DNA of 64,000 nucleotides from Strix aluco (taxonomy: Eukaryota; Chordata; Aves; Strigiformes; Strigidae), in NCBI RefSeq assembly GCF_031877795.1, contig NC_133935.1, positions 48,445,330 to 48,509,329 of the forward strand, read 5' to 3'. Below the pieces are notes generated by a model. The model made no database searches and was not told the DNA's origin. It saw only the letters and a list, made by a program, of their open reading frames with translations. Positions 22,801 to 34,388 of this stretch are shown one piece after another. The translations under genes and the position numbers were made by a program. Position 1 is the stretch's first letter; each line of letters opens with the position of its first letter.

Positions 22801-25800
22801 CCACATGCCCTAGGATGAAAAACCATATATACAGACATATCTGTAATCAGCATTTTCCTGCATTTTGTTTTGCATTTAAGGTGAATTTGAGTTTACTGTC
22901 ATTCATATTTTTTCCACTATTTACTACCACGTATCAACACAGAATTAATTTGATTTTATTCTCTAACGGTTTAGGAATTGTCTCATTGCTCATCTGTTTT
23001 GTTGTTAGGAATATAAAAATAGGGCCTACAGGTTAATAAAATTTTCTCAAAAGAAGTTATTCAGTCTACTTTACTGGGCTTTGTTAAAATCAATCTAGGA
23101 CACTATCAAAAAAATCTGTTAAACCACATCTGATTTATATTTTTACAAACTTAGTCTTAAGATTTAGTAAAATGATCCAAAGTAAACAGTTATATTTCAC
23201 TGTATCTATCATAATGCAGTATAATTTAAAATAGGTACAATAAATACATAAGCGCCCAATGCATAATGCACCATGTCTGCAAAGCACAGCACATTAAAAT
23301 ACGTTCTGCCCTATATCTGAGCATATACACTAGAACAGCAGACAAATTTATAGAGCACCTTGAAAAACAACTGAATTTGCACATATAAGAAACAGTAATA
23401 TACCAGAAATAATTCTTGTCTGACTGCTTCAAAAGAGGACTAATGAAACTGTTAAGCAGCAATTACTATTGTGGCCTTTTAAGGAACTGATATTTTCAGC
23501 ATCCACTAATAATGTAGCAGTTACAGTAAGAGACTGCAATTTATCCCAATTCTTTTTCTCCCCCCCCCCCTATATTTTTAATTTCCCAAAACACTAATTA
23601 ACATAATTAACACTTCTGCATTTGTTAGAAAAAATTACTTGGCCATACTTATCTTTGCTTTCAAAGCAACATGGAGTTATCAAATACTGCCATTTTTGTT
23701 ATGATAAGCCTATGCTAGTCTTTCTCCAAAGAAATGTCAACTCCAGAAACTAATATCAGAGTTAACAACATTACCATACAATGCTAAGATCACCCTGACA
23801 TACATCTAAATTCTTATTTATCATGGATGGAAACGTCACAGAATTATTTCTAGCAAGCGATTCCTTTTCCATGTAAAAAAATAGCAATTTTTCCCTACAT
23901 CCTTCTCTAGCTTCCTGTGATCAACACTCAACTTCCCTGCTGTATTTTGCACCAAAGTTAAATAAAAATTTCAAAATAATATGCCAGTTCCAATTTTAAC
24001 ATTAATAAATACACAAACTTAAAAGAAAATAGATTATCTCTTCCTACGGATGCTGAGGGGAAGAAAAAAAAAAAATCAATCATGTTCCTTGTTAACTTTT
24101 GCACCTGCAGCAATAACTTTAGAAAATACTATCCCTCTCCTTACTAGCTATCAATTGCTTCTTAATGTTGGGGGAATTATTTTCAGTATGCAAAGTAGAG
24201 AGAAGAGAATCTGTGTTGATCTTGGACAAAATAATTTGGAGAACAGTAATGATCTGTATCTCTTTCACCACAGTATCTCCAGGAACGCCCAACAGATGAA
24301 GCCAGCTCTACTCTTTAGAAGAGGAAGGGTGTAGTGTGCTAATTAACAGCTCAAGCACCGGATGTCAAATTTCAGGACAGCATTCAAGACTTCAAGTAGA
24401 GATAATACTGTCTTCAAAAGTAATGCTTAAGCATCAAGTAGCAACTTCATATATTTACTACAGGAAGAAAAAGAAGAGACACTAATGAGGTTACTATCCT
24501 TATACAATGGGTACCGCTTCCTCCTAGTAAAAGGAATGTGGTGTTTCCACATAGGGTAAAAACTCACTTCCATGATAAATGAACCTACATGAAGCTCTTT
24601 TTGCTCATAAATAAATGGAACATATTCAGAGGACTCCAAAGAAGAAATCTATCCTTTCAAAAAGGTAACTACTTCCCCTCTGATGATCTTATGGAATAAG
24701 AAAATAGCTTTAAACAGCATATTGGGAAACCAAAGAAAATACACCAAGCAACAAATAAATAATGCAAGTAGAAATTAAAACTTTCCTTTTGTTTGTGTTT
24801 TGAGGGGAGCCATGCTTTTGCTTAAAAGTTTTGGAATTACCTTGCACTTATGAAAAACCGTAGGGCTTGCCATTAAAACCAAATCTTGGTTTTCTTACAG
24901 TCACAAGAAAGGCAGCAAAGGCAATGAGTCACACACACACAAATGGACTGAAGGGCCTCTCATATCATTTGGGGCAACTCAAACGTTAGTTTCTGAGGGG
25001 AGCTTGAACAGACTAAGCAAGTTTACTGGGAGAAAGAAAGAAAAAAAGAGCATCATATCTACCTAATCTCTAGACGATGGCAAACTTCAATATACTGGCT
25101 AGGAAGAAATGTAATGCACTTAGAGGGGAGAACACTGAACCTTATGCCCTTTAATTTAAAGCTGATGTTTAAAAACACATCAACAGACATGTAACTATTT
25201 AATGTAATATTTCATAATCTCCCAAGTGTATAGACACAACTTGCTCACAGAAATGAAATGCTTTCTGAGCAAATGATTCGTAAGTTAGGTTCCAGGTGAA
25301 GAGATTTCTGATTAAATGAAATGCCTAAGTATGTGGAACCAAAACCATAGTTCCAACACACTGCAGTCAGACCTGTTGAGTTCAAGGCGTCAAGATTAAT
25401 CTGGTCTGATCTGTTAAGTGTTTTTTAGAGAAAAGCAAGAGTGCTATAATGTATCTACAGAAGGTCTGACATGGAAGTTCCAGGTTTGCTCTTTCATCGA
25501 AGAATCTAACATGTTGGTTAAAACTTGAAGCAAAATCGTGCCACATCTGTAACATTTCAGATAACCAAACTTAAGTGGGGAATGAGATTCCTGACAAACT
25601 AAGTAACTCAGACTCTAGGTAGGCATAATGGTTGTACGCCTATTGTGTACGTATCTGTTTTTCAGCTCCAGATGAAGCTGAATACATCATTTTGTATGGC
25701 AGGCTATTTTCAAAAGAGCACACCTCTTGCCAGGTTAGTGAATGTTAGTAATACTGATTACTCAAGTAGTGTTTTGACATGTATCTACATTAGAAAAATC

Positions 25801-26673
25801 TTTGCTTTAGTGGGGCAGAAAAAAATCACAGAAATCATGATACAGCCAGCAAAAGACATCATACAATATAGTCTTAAAAGCTGCAAGCTGGAACTGGAAG
25901 TTGGATGGTCTTAAAAGTTGGAAGATACTGAAAATTAAATATCTTTGGGGGAGGGTAGAGAAAATTAAGCACAACTCTATGAATTTCTTCAGCTAACAAG
26001 GGTGAACATTACTGACAGTATTCATGGACAGAAAGGAACAAATAGATTAGGAGAAGTGGAAAAGGGAAAGACTAGCTTTCTGATTTTTTTAATGCCTCTT
26101 GGCCTAGAATACAGAAAACAAGCATCATGAAAATATGCCTCCACCCTAAAAGAAGTGATTTATTTCAAAGTACTCTGATATTCAAACACCGAGCACAGAA
26201 GTCCTGCAGTATGCTCAAGGAGAGACAGTACCTGAAAAAACAAAAAAACACTCCCCCCACTCATCCCACCCCCATTTTTAATTCCGAAGTGAGATACGGT
26301 AGCTCCCTATTTAATTCTCTAAAGCAAAATAATAAAATATTTGCAAGCACAATTTCTAAAATGTTTTCAATTCTATAATTCTGTACCTGAAAAAAAGCTT
26401 TCAATTTTAACAAAACTCATAATAGAAGTTCTACATCCTTGTACCTCCCAAAGAAAACTGGAAATAGAGAGACAGCTCCTCCTTTTCCACAAGCAAGCCA
26501 GTGTTTTATGCAATCTTTATTCCCTCACACATCAGAACTTAAGATAACCTACTTAAACAACATGAGGTTAAAAAGTTTGAGATTTTTGGGGAGGAGGTTG
26601 GGTTTTACTTTTGTCCTTCTAAAAATACATGGTTGACAGACTTAAAAAAATCTGCACAAGGGAAAAGAGATAC
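19877..26673 (-). other. CNOT2 last intron (6.8 kb)
   Basis: Long AT-rich intron before the terminal exon. It holds C11 (23560-23570), short CA repeats and an A14 run (19885-19898, which forms the pyrimidine tract of the last acceptor on the minus strand). Open frames of 60-94 codons have no known domain. No transposon was recognised. Confidence 0.7.
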
Positions 26674-26818
26674 CTTAGCTACTTTCCTCCAGTTAAGACA
26701 GTCAAAGAAGTAATATGTTCCCCTCTCATACGTATTGGTTTTCATTGTTGGCTCCATTCCGGGTGCCCTGGTGATCCATACTCGTTCTTCTTTGTGGTAT
26801 CTCCAATCCCGGTTAAAT
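26674..26818 (-). CDS. CNOT2: CNOT2 coding exon, residues 464-512: NOT box
   Basis: 145 nt: A finishing Leu464, then 48 codons (FNRDWRYHKEERVWITR to DCLNWRKVAK), phase 0 at the end. Acceptor AAAG, donor GTATCT. It holds the most conserved NOT-box signatures: RDWRYHKEERVW, then GTYYFFDCLNWRKV. No difference from the human sequence noticed. Confidence 0.97.
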
Positions 26819-27373
26819 CTTTCATTTTTAGTAGGAAGGAAAAATAATTTTTAGTGTTAGTTATCTGAATTTGACTTAATAAACTAAAATTTTAAGGGTT
26901 TCAATCAAAACTGTACAATGCATTCAAAACCAAAACAAAATTTCTAAGACATCGTTATACCTGTGATCTTATACCTCTTCCACACAATTATTACACCTCA
27001 AGTTAATAACATATGAAATTTTAAGAAATCTTAGGTTCAAAAAACAAACTCTTTTTATGATTACTGTTTTTCATTTTGTTGAAGATGGATAAGTTAACGT
27101 TTAGTAACGACTGGCACCTGACACTTTTTCACAGTGCTCTATAATAACGCAAAATTCATGAGACAGACTTTTGATTTCCACTATATGAATGAAAAAAAAG
27201 TACAGAGTGGAACCAAGGTTGGAGGAGTTATTTAAAAAAGGTTTCCAGCTTTAGATTGACTAAGCTTCTGTTTTTAAAATTTGTTGGTGTTTTGGTTTTT
27301 TTTTTTTACATCCACTACTTCATTACTGCAATAGATTAAATCATATAAGACTGACAAAATAGTTTGAACGTAC
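26819..27373 (-). other. CNOT2 intron (555 bp)
   Basis: A GT-AG intron with T12 at 27296-27307 on the + strand. Its pyrimidine tract (TTTTTCCTTCC) is separated from the acceptor AG by about 15 mostly A bases, and a branch-point-like AACTAAC lies roughly 40 nt from the AG. Confidence 0.75.
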
Positions 27374-27474
27374 AGCTCTACTGCTGCTAATAGCTGTAAT
27401 ACATCTCCTCCATTCATGTAATAGAGATAAAACAGGAGATCTTCTCCATATCGGCCAAGTTTTATTGCAGCCAG
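27374..27474 (-). CDS. CNOT2: CNOT2 coding exon, residues 431-464 (part): NOT box start
   Basis: 101 nt: 33 codons (LAAIKLGRYGEDLLFYL to QLLAAVE) plus CT of Leu464. Acceptor TGCAG, donor GTACGT. Start of the NOT-box domain, the small globular fold that pairs CNOT2 with CNOT3. The frame stays open past the donor by chance. Confidence 0.97.
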
Positions 27475-28301
27475 CTGCAAAAGATTGAAGAAAATGAGGA
27501 TGAAAAATCACAATAGATAAATGTTTTAAGACATACTATCCCACTTAAATAACACACGGATACATCCAGTATGTGCTTCCATCCTAAGTGCGTTGCAAAT
27601 GATACTCTAATATAACAAGAGTAATAATTAAAACAATTTTTTCTTCACTTTTAGTTAACCTTTCCAACTTAAAGGATACAAAAGAAAAATAAACAGAAAT
27701 AACAAATCAGCAAGATAGAATTTTCTCCCTGTGCCTATGCATCCTCATCTATTTACATTTTTATTAACAAAACATTTATGTGTATTTGCTCACTTCACAC
27801 TCTATTAAGTAACATTACTAAAATTTCTTACAATATTTCTCAATGATCCCTCTTACAGAATTACAATAGTTGAAAGAAAATATATCTAACAAAAAAATCC
27901 CTATTCATGTAGATATGGAATGCATCAGATAAATGTGAGAATATCTTGAACCACAATTCTGAGCTTACTTCAAGAAAAAATATCTCAATTTAATATGGCA
28001 TTTGAATATTACAGTATGTGGACTATAAGAAACTTCTGCTTTACATGAAGGGCAAACTCTTAAAAACATAATGTGCTCTTTTGCTAACCATGCCCATTCT
28101 CAGTTTCATCTTCCCTTTCTTTTTCTAAGGTGGAATGGGTGCACAATGTGTCCAGTTAGCTGGTTAACACACCACTATTCCTAAAAAGATTGAGGACAGC
28201 CATAAAATGCACTTATTTTGAACATTACCTATCTGAAAGAGAATTTAGAAAATTACTGGTAATAAATTAACAAAAAAATACGCACACACACACGTACTCA
28301 C
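27475..28301 (-). other. CNOT2 intron (827 bp)
   Basis: AT-rich with a short CA repeat near 28282-28294 next to the donor. Nothing else recognised. Confidence 0.7.
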
Positions 28302-28351
28302 CTTATCCCTAATGTGAATGTTAGTTAAGTATTCAGATGGAACATGGAAGT
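28302..28351 (-). CDS. CNOT2: CNOT2 coding exon, residues 414-430 (50 nt)
   Basis: The smallest coding exon in the window. AC finishes Asp414 and 16 codons follow (FHVPSEYLTNIHIRDK), ending in phase 0. Acceptor TTTAG, donor GTGAGT. Only a 96-bp intron separates it from the exon upstream. Conserved connector leading into the NOT box. Confidence 0.97.
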
Positions 28352-28447
28352 CTAAAAAAGAATCGGAATTGATGCAACTATTAAGACATGTAAATGAATA
28401 TAATTTGCAAATATTAATATTGAATTAAATAGTTATTTCTCTCTTAC

Positions 28448-28509
28448 CTATGTCTTGAGGTCGACAAGGTGATGATGCCCAGGGTGATGCAAATTTGGGA
28501 TAGAGATTT
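28448..28509 (-). CDS. CNOT2: CNOT2 coding exon, residues 393-414 (parts)
   Basis: 62 nt: A finishing Glu393, 20 codons (NLYPKFASPWASSPCRPQDI), then G of Asp414. Acceptor TTCAG after a strong pyrimidine tract, donor GTAAGA. Part of the conserved connector between the CNOT1-anchor region and the NOT box. Confidence 0.97.
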
Positions 28510-31500
28510 CTGAAGAAAAAGAAAAAGCACAAATTTATTAAAATTAAAACCAAAACCCAAAGAAACCAAACAAAAAAACTCCATAACCAACCTCACAAAC
28601 CTAAAAATCATACCCACACAACCAAAATCACTAGCTAGGGTGAGAAGGGAGAAGAGAAGAAAATTTCCAGCCCACTTTCCTAAAAGCTACTCTCTTTTAG
28701 TTTTTTTTAATATGCTGAGTAAGATTGCATTTAAACTGCCATGGGAATCCACAGGGTCAGGATTTCCCTTTCAATCTATCATTCCTTCAACTTAAATGCC
28801 AGGGATCCCAATCCTCTTCAGGGATACAATTTTACATGGGGTTTCACTTTGTGTAGGAACAGCTGCCACAAGCCTGGTGGGTTCCGATTCATTAGCCTAT
28901 GATTTAAAAGGTGAGGAAAAGCTTATACTGGTAGATACTTCTTTTTTTTTTTTTATACTAACAGTGAAGATTTTACTCTTCTTCTAAACTTCAGTGACAG
29001 CAAATAAGTTGTCCCAGCACAACATGAACATAAGTTTATTATGATTTAGTACTTTTCTTTCATATAATTTGCTCTATATTTGAAAAAAAAAAAATGGAGC
29101 CGTTAGTTTAATAAAAGAGAAAATGATGAACCTTCCAACTCTGCTACAATGACTGATGTAATGAGGAATGAGTTTTCTAATTAACAGGTAAAGAAGTGAA
29201 AAAAAGTACTGAGCAAAATGTATTTTTGGCAGGTAGCTACAGCCTGCTTTTAATTATTCATGATAGCGTGCTTTTATGGCAAGTTTTGTAAATTAAACTT
29301 GAGTATAGTACACCCTATCAAATCCTTGCTTCCGTCTTGTCAAAGGCCTGATAATTACTATAAAAAAATACTGAAAACCTACCAGATGACCTGAACACAA
29401 CCAACTCCCAGCTGAGCTATATGGGCCAAAAACTACACTGATCAACTGGTGTCAGTCTTATTCTAGGCTAACTAATCTTACTGTTAGCAAAAACTTATGC
29501 TTTAGAGCCTGAAGGAAGATTTCAGTGGCAAAACCTGCAGATGTTGAAAACAACAAAACCATTCCTTCTGCTGAAAGCATAGACAGACATTGCCCCAAGA
29601 AGAGGAGTGTCACGCATGCCCTAGAGGTTTGGTTTCCTAGGGCAAAAATCCAGGATTTTACAGACTCACACTGCATATCTGTATGCAGTACAAACTAAAG
29701 AGTTTGTGCACAGTGTTCCCTCTATGATACAAATAAAATGCTACTAATTTAATATTTTTCAAGGAGGTATTGGACAGCCTACAATCTATTTGATGAATAT
29801 TTCAGAAAGCTTCAGAACTTGAACAAACAGCTACATAACCTCTAAAGAATTAAATGAAGTATTTTTTTTCATTTTTGTTTATGTAGAATTTTAAGTTATC
29901 CAAAGGAATTAAAAGCATATTTCTTAAGGAAATACAGGACTGTGCAGGCAATACATAATCATTCTTTCAACAACCAAAATAATCTTAACCTACCTGCACA
30001 GAAAATCTATATAAAACCAGGAGTTAGAAGGGTTAATTCAAACCATTAGAGATATATACTGAATTCTAAAATTTTGTTTCTAAAAGCACATTTATTGTGC
30101 AAAGTGTTTAAGTGAGGCAGGTATTTTTACGATCAGAAGCAGAAAATTTTGGCTTTCCATGTGTGAAATGCTTTTAGTTTTTTAAATGACAAATCATAAA
30201 GCAAGCAAAGGATGTTTAACATAAGGCAAGATGGCAGGCCAGACACTGGGGACTGCACAGGCTGTTTGCAAAGCTTTTCTGTATTATAAAATAAAACCAA
30301 CTTTATGATACAGAACTGCCTGGATTAAATATTAACCCTATCCCCTCCATCCAAGACCCTAAATACCCTACATAAAATAAATAAATATTAAAAATATTAA
30401 AAATCCAGCTATTTACAGCACAGTTGCTAAGGAACAACAGCAGCACACTAGGTATATATACTGTTCATGCACAAACACAAATAATTTGGATGCTGTTTTC
30501 AGGAGCTGCATAACACAGCTACAAGTCATCACAGCATCAAAGTATGCTTAGTATTCCTTTGCAGTGAGGTACTGTGTAAACCTTTGAGGTTTTATGTACA
30601 CTTTCCAATAGCTATGTTAAGCTTAAGCTTTATGTTAGTCATTAAAACTAAAGAATAACATCGAATAAAATATGAGATAGTATCACCAGAAGTAGTATCA
30701 CTATTCCTGTTCCGCATGTCAACACCTAGAGAAAGTAGCTGTATAACCAAATGACATAACCAGATTCTACCTGCATCTGGAAAGAACTCAAGAATTTAGA
30801 TACAGATGTACTTGAAATTATTTCAATGAGCAAAGATGTTCTACTTTCATCTGATCAGCCTCAAGTTAAGTTTGAGTAATCCGTACTAAGAACAGTAAGT
30901 TATTTAAGTATTGTGTAGATCCAGAAGACTGGTCTTCCAGTCAGTGCTGTAAACTCTGGAACTACCAAGGAAAAGCAGCAACCCATGGCCAGTATAGCTG
31001 TTTTTTATGTTATGGGAGAAGGGGATGGAAGTGGGGAAACTACTCGATTCAAGGGAGAAGTGACCTGTGAAACTAACACTACATGTGGAGAAGATACTAT
31101 GTTAAGGCAACACATTCTGCAAATAACTACACACAACTGACTTTGAATGATCACTCTGAAATATTTATAGAAGTGCCAATGGCATAACTACTCGACTAGG
31201 TTTTGATGCAAGCTCTATAGAAGGAATTTCTGGAAATGGCAATTTCTAAAAAGTTAGATCTCTAGAAGAAAAACCCCATAAATTAATGACAATTATTTCA
31301 AGACAGAAAAATCAGGAGCTATTTTTCCTGTGCCTTCCCTCTCATCTCGATATCCATATTCATCAATCTTCTCTGATTATATGCAGCTCCATATAAATTT
31401 GTGAACCCTGAAAACTGTGTGTAGGTTGTTTGGTCTTTGTTTTGTTAATATATGATGTGCAAAACTTAAAATACATATACTACTCTGTCAATAAGGCTAA

Positions 31501-32252
31501 CACTATGTAAATCTCTGCTGAAACAAAATGATGGGAGATTCTCAGCTGAAAGTCAGAGTACTAGAAATTAAATTTCTCTCACAGTTACAGTCATCTAGAA
31601 GATACTGATTTTATCCAAACTGATCTAGATTCCTCCTGTAACTAGTGGAGAAAGACAGGCACCCTGGGCTGGTGATTCATCTCACTTATCTTAAGCAGTT
31701 ATCTTACCATTAGTGCAGTCCCTAACTGCTTTTCTCCCCACTGCCTCTACAGGAAGCCTAGATGACTAAACTTAGGTGAACTGAAAAACTAAAAGTTAAC
31801 TATAAAACTACATTTTCATTTAAATTAATCTTTGGTGCAGGGTAATGCCGCAGTTGCTCTGTTCATTATTACACTAATATAATTTGAATTTATCCCCCAA
31901 ACTGCTGAGAGTTAAGTGTAAATATCCTCAAGGAGTATTATTATTTGAAAAATAATGTATACATGAAATTTATTAACAATACACTGTCAATTCCTTGAAG
32001 AAAGTCCTAAAGAAGTTAGGAGAATAAGCAAAGCCACTGGGTTTATTGAAAGCTTGCAAAACAAGATCTCAGTATGCCTCAAAGCACAATTCTCTTGCTT
32101 ATGAAAATTTTGTTTTACTGTCATTACATTTTCAAATTTTATTTGGCAAAATATCTTGTGGGTTTGATAGCCATGTGAGCTATGTAAGCCTATTACAAAT
32201 GACAGCATATTAAACCAAAACTGAAGACAGTACTAAAAAACCAGAAACTTAC
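28510..32252 (-). other. CNOT2 intron (3.7 kb)
   Basis: AT-rich, with an A/C-rich low-complexity stretch right at its 3' end (28540-28630) and a T13 run at 28942-28954. No coding or mobile element recognised. Confidence 0.7.
28540..28630. repeat. A/C-rich low-complexity tract (pyrimidine-poor + strand)
   Basis: About 90 bp of AAAACC/AACCAAAC-type sequence. On the CNOT2 sense strand it is G/T-rich and lies 30-120 bp upstream of the acceptor at 28509. Confidence 0.75.
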
Positions 32253-32409
32253 TCAGGAGAGTTGAGATTGAGACCTAGTGTTGTTAAATCACTTCCTAAT
32301 GCAAGATGTACCATTCCTGGATCTGTCTCTGCTGCCCTGATGAATGTTAACAAGCCAATCATCCCAAACTGGTCCGTCACCATCCCTTGAGGAATGTTGG
32401 TAACCCGAC
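32253..32409 (-). CDS. CNOT2: CNOT2 coding exon, residues 341-393 (parts): CNOT1-anchor region
   Basis: 157 nt, separated from the previous exon by a 104-bp intron. GT finishes Gly341, 51 codons follow (RVTNIPQGMVTDQFG to TLGLNLNSP), then GA of Glu393. Acceptor CCCAG, donor GTAAGT. It contains MIGLLTFIRAAETDP and HLALGSDLTTLGLNLN, part of the region that, in the known human NOT-module structure, wraps around CNOT1. No change from human noticed. Confidence 0.97.
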
Positions 32410-32513
32410 CTGGGCAAGAAGAACAAATTAATTTTCTCCTTTCAAGAAGTGGAGAAATCAACACTAAATCACTGTCAAAACTTTTAAAGAAGAAAAAGTG
32501 GAATTACACATAC

Positions 32514-32634
32514 CATCAGGTAACACCTGGATCCCTTTTTTCTGCTGGTTGTTGTTTTGCGTAGTTGAACTTTTATCTCCAGGAAACTTGGGCCCATCTG
32601 TGCTGGATGATGTTTTGCCTGATGTACTCAAATT
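32514..32634 (-). CDS. CNOT2: CNOT2 coding exon, residues 301-341 (part)
   Basis: 121 nt: 40 codons (NLSTSGKTSSSTDGPK to KKGIQVLPD) plus G of Gly341. Acceptor AATAG, donor GTATGT. A Ser/Thr-rich linker, then QNNNQQKKGIQVLPDG, which leads into the conserved C-terminal part. From memory, Ser304 and Ser309 replace human Asn and Thr. Confidence 0.97.
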
Positions 32635-32831
32635 CTATTAAAAACAATTTGCAGAGTTGGTATGATGGAAACAAACTGAAATGGATAAACTTGTTGACCA
32701 TATCTTTCAGTCAAACGCTCTAAACCAGTATGTCAAGTCACTCATAAATTAGGCACTAAAATGGAACCAAGCTGAAGCTCCTGAGTTCTGTTGACAAACT
32801 GCATGCAATATTTACCTCTTCCTAAAGTAAA

Positions 32832-32847
32832 CCTTTATATATAAAGG
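32832..32847. repeat. Perfect 16-bp palindrome next to the 28-bp inverted repeat
   Basis: CCTTTATATATAAAGG is its own reverse complement and ends exactly where the left arm of the larger inverted repeat begins. Confidence 0.95.
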
Positions 32848-32925
32848 TCATTAATAGCTCTTATTGTATGACTTTTATATATATATATGTGTCATACAAA
32901 GTCATACAATAAGAGCTATTAATGA
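32848..32925. repeat. Perfect inverted repeat, 28-bp arms, 22-nt TA-rich spacer
   Basis: Arms 32848-32875 and 32898-32925 are exact reverse complements. The core reads CATTAATAGCTC on the left and GAGCTATTAATG on the right. The spacer is a TA repeat followed by GTGTCATAC, so the right arm also shows a direct GTCATAC repeat. The minus-strand transcript would fold into a 28-bp hairpin. Confidence 0.95.
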
Positions 32926-34263
32926 GCCAACAGCTTGCAGTCTAAAAGGATAAGAAAGTCTTTTACACCTGAGTTTGCATACACAATAGATATCCCCAGT
33001 GTCTGTGACTAGAGGATATTCTGGACTACTCGTATCATATATTTTTCTCATACAGTCTTGCTCCTGCGTAACACTCCATGATGTAGCAACAGATAACAAC
33101 TCAAGCCAACTTCAGGTGTAAGCAACATATAGTTGCCACATTTGCAACTATTAGGAAAGAGATGTAAACACTATGTCTGGCAAGAAAACTGTGACTGTGC
33201 TCCAGGAGAGCATATACTGACATAAGGTATCCTCCATAACTATTACTTGTTTTAAAGAATAATAAAGAGTAAGAAGTCTGCAGTAACACAGCGTAATCAC
33301 ATTTATTCCTTCCTTCTTTACTGTATTCCATGCTAACTTATCAGAACGTTTTCCACATGATAAACCTGGTCATAGCATTTAGGGGCTAGGCTTCCCCCAT
33401 CCCTTTTTTGAACAATTACATTTTTCAGTTTTCACGTGAGTTTGCAGTCACATCTACTACTTACTCATTGGTATTTATGCCACCCTGATTAACATTTTTT
33501 GCAGTTATAAGTAAAAAAAAAACCCTAAGAACTAGAACATTTTGTCAAATACTGTTCTCTGCTATCCAAGTTTTATTCACTTTTCATTTGGAATAAATAA
33601 GCAATTATTACAAATCTTTCAGAGTAAACAATGAAAAAGACTCCACAAAGTTATGATCGAAGCTATATATCTAATGCAAGATAATTACAACAATACTTAA
33701 GGTAAGATGTACCCACCAGTCTACATTATACCCATGAATGCAACAGTCTCTATTAAAAGAGCCTGTTCCTGTGATTTCATTTCCTCATCAAAAATTTTAC
33801 CTTGACGTGATATTGCACCACCTAACTTTTAAAGGATTTGACAGCTTGGAAGAAAGATGTTGTAAGTTGTAAATTGCTACTACTGAGAGGCATCAACAGC
33901 AAAAAATGAGCTGGAATTGGTAGAAAAAGAAATTATGAATTGCCAAACTTGAAAAATATGTATCAATTCCCAAAAATAAATTTTGAGGTGTTCCTGCAAG
34001 TTCCTCCCTGGCCCTCCCCCAAATATGAAAGGATCACATAAGTCATAGGAAATTAAGAAAGCAAGGTCATGGTGACCAAAAAACTTCCTGAGAAATTCTG
34101 CTTACATAGTTATATATGAAATGCTGCTTATGCAAAATTTCTCGTTAATTTCAAGGGGCAAATTTGAAAAATTTTATATTACAAATATAGTCACTGCCCA
34201 TTTTAAAATATAATCAAAAGTAGTATGAACACTCAAAAGAAAAAAGATTTAAGGTTTACTTAC

Positions 34264-34388
34264 AGATTTATTGTCATCGTTACTCGATGTTGGGTCTTTG
34301 TAGCTGGAGCCTGGTAATGCTGGAAAATCTTCATTGTGTATTGAAAAGTCCTGGGACTGCTCACTTGCTGGTTTTGTTACCATTCCAA
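34264..34388 (-). CDS. CNOT2: CNOT2 coding exon, residues 259-300
   Basis: 125 nt: TT finishing Val259, then 41 codons (GMVTKPASEQSQDF to SSNDDNKS), ending in phase 0. Acceptor GATAG, donor GTAAGT. It contains the second DFPAL motif (HNEDFPALPGSS). From memory, Ser267 and Asn298 differ from the human protein (Asn and Ser there); both are conservative changes in a disordered region. Confidence 0.97.

Larger units (their letters stand above)
32635..34263 (-). other. CNOT2 intron (1.6 kb) with palindrome cluster
   Basis: Contains the perfect inverted repeat and small palindrome at 32832-32925, about 200 bp upstream of the next acceptor. Otherwise AT-rich with nothing recognised. Confidence 0.75.

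Noticed and set aside
26819..27373. A U12-type intron, because the acceptor lacks an adjacent pyrimidine tract
   Set aside because: The donor is GTACGT, not the U12 ATATCC/GTATCC type, and a normal branch-point-like AACTAAC with a pyrimidine tract lies upstream.
32848..32925. Calling the hairpin a microRNA gene
   Set aside because: The arms pair without any mismatch and there is no sign of conservation from sequence alone, so it is kept as an inverted repeat.
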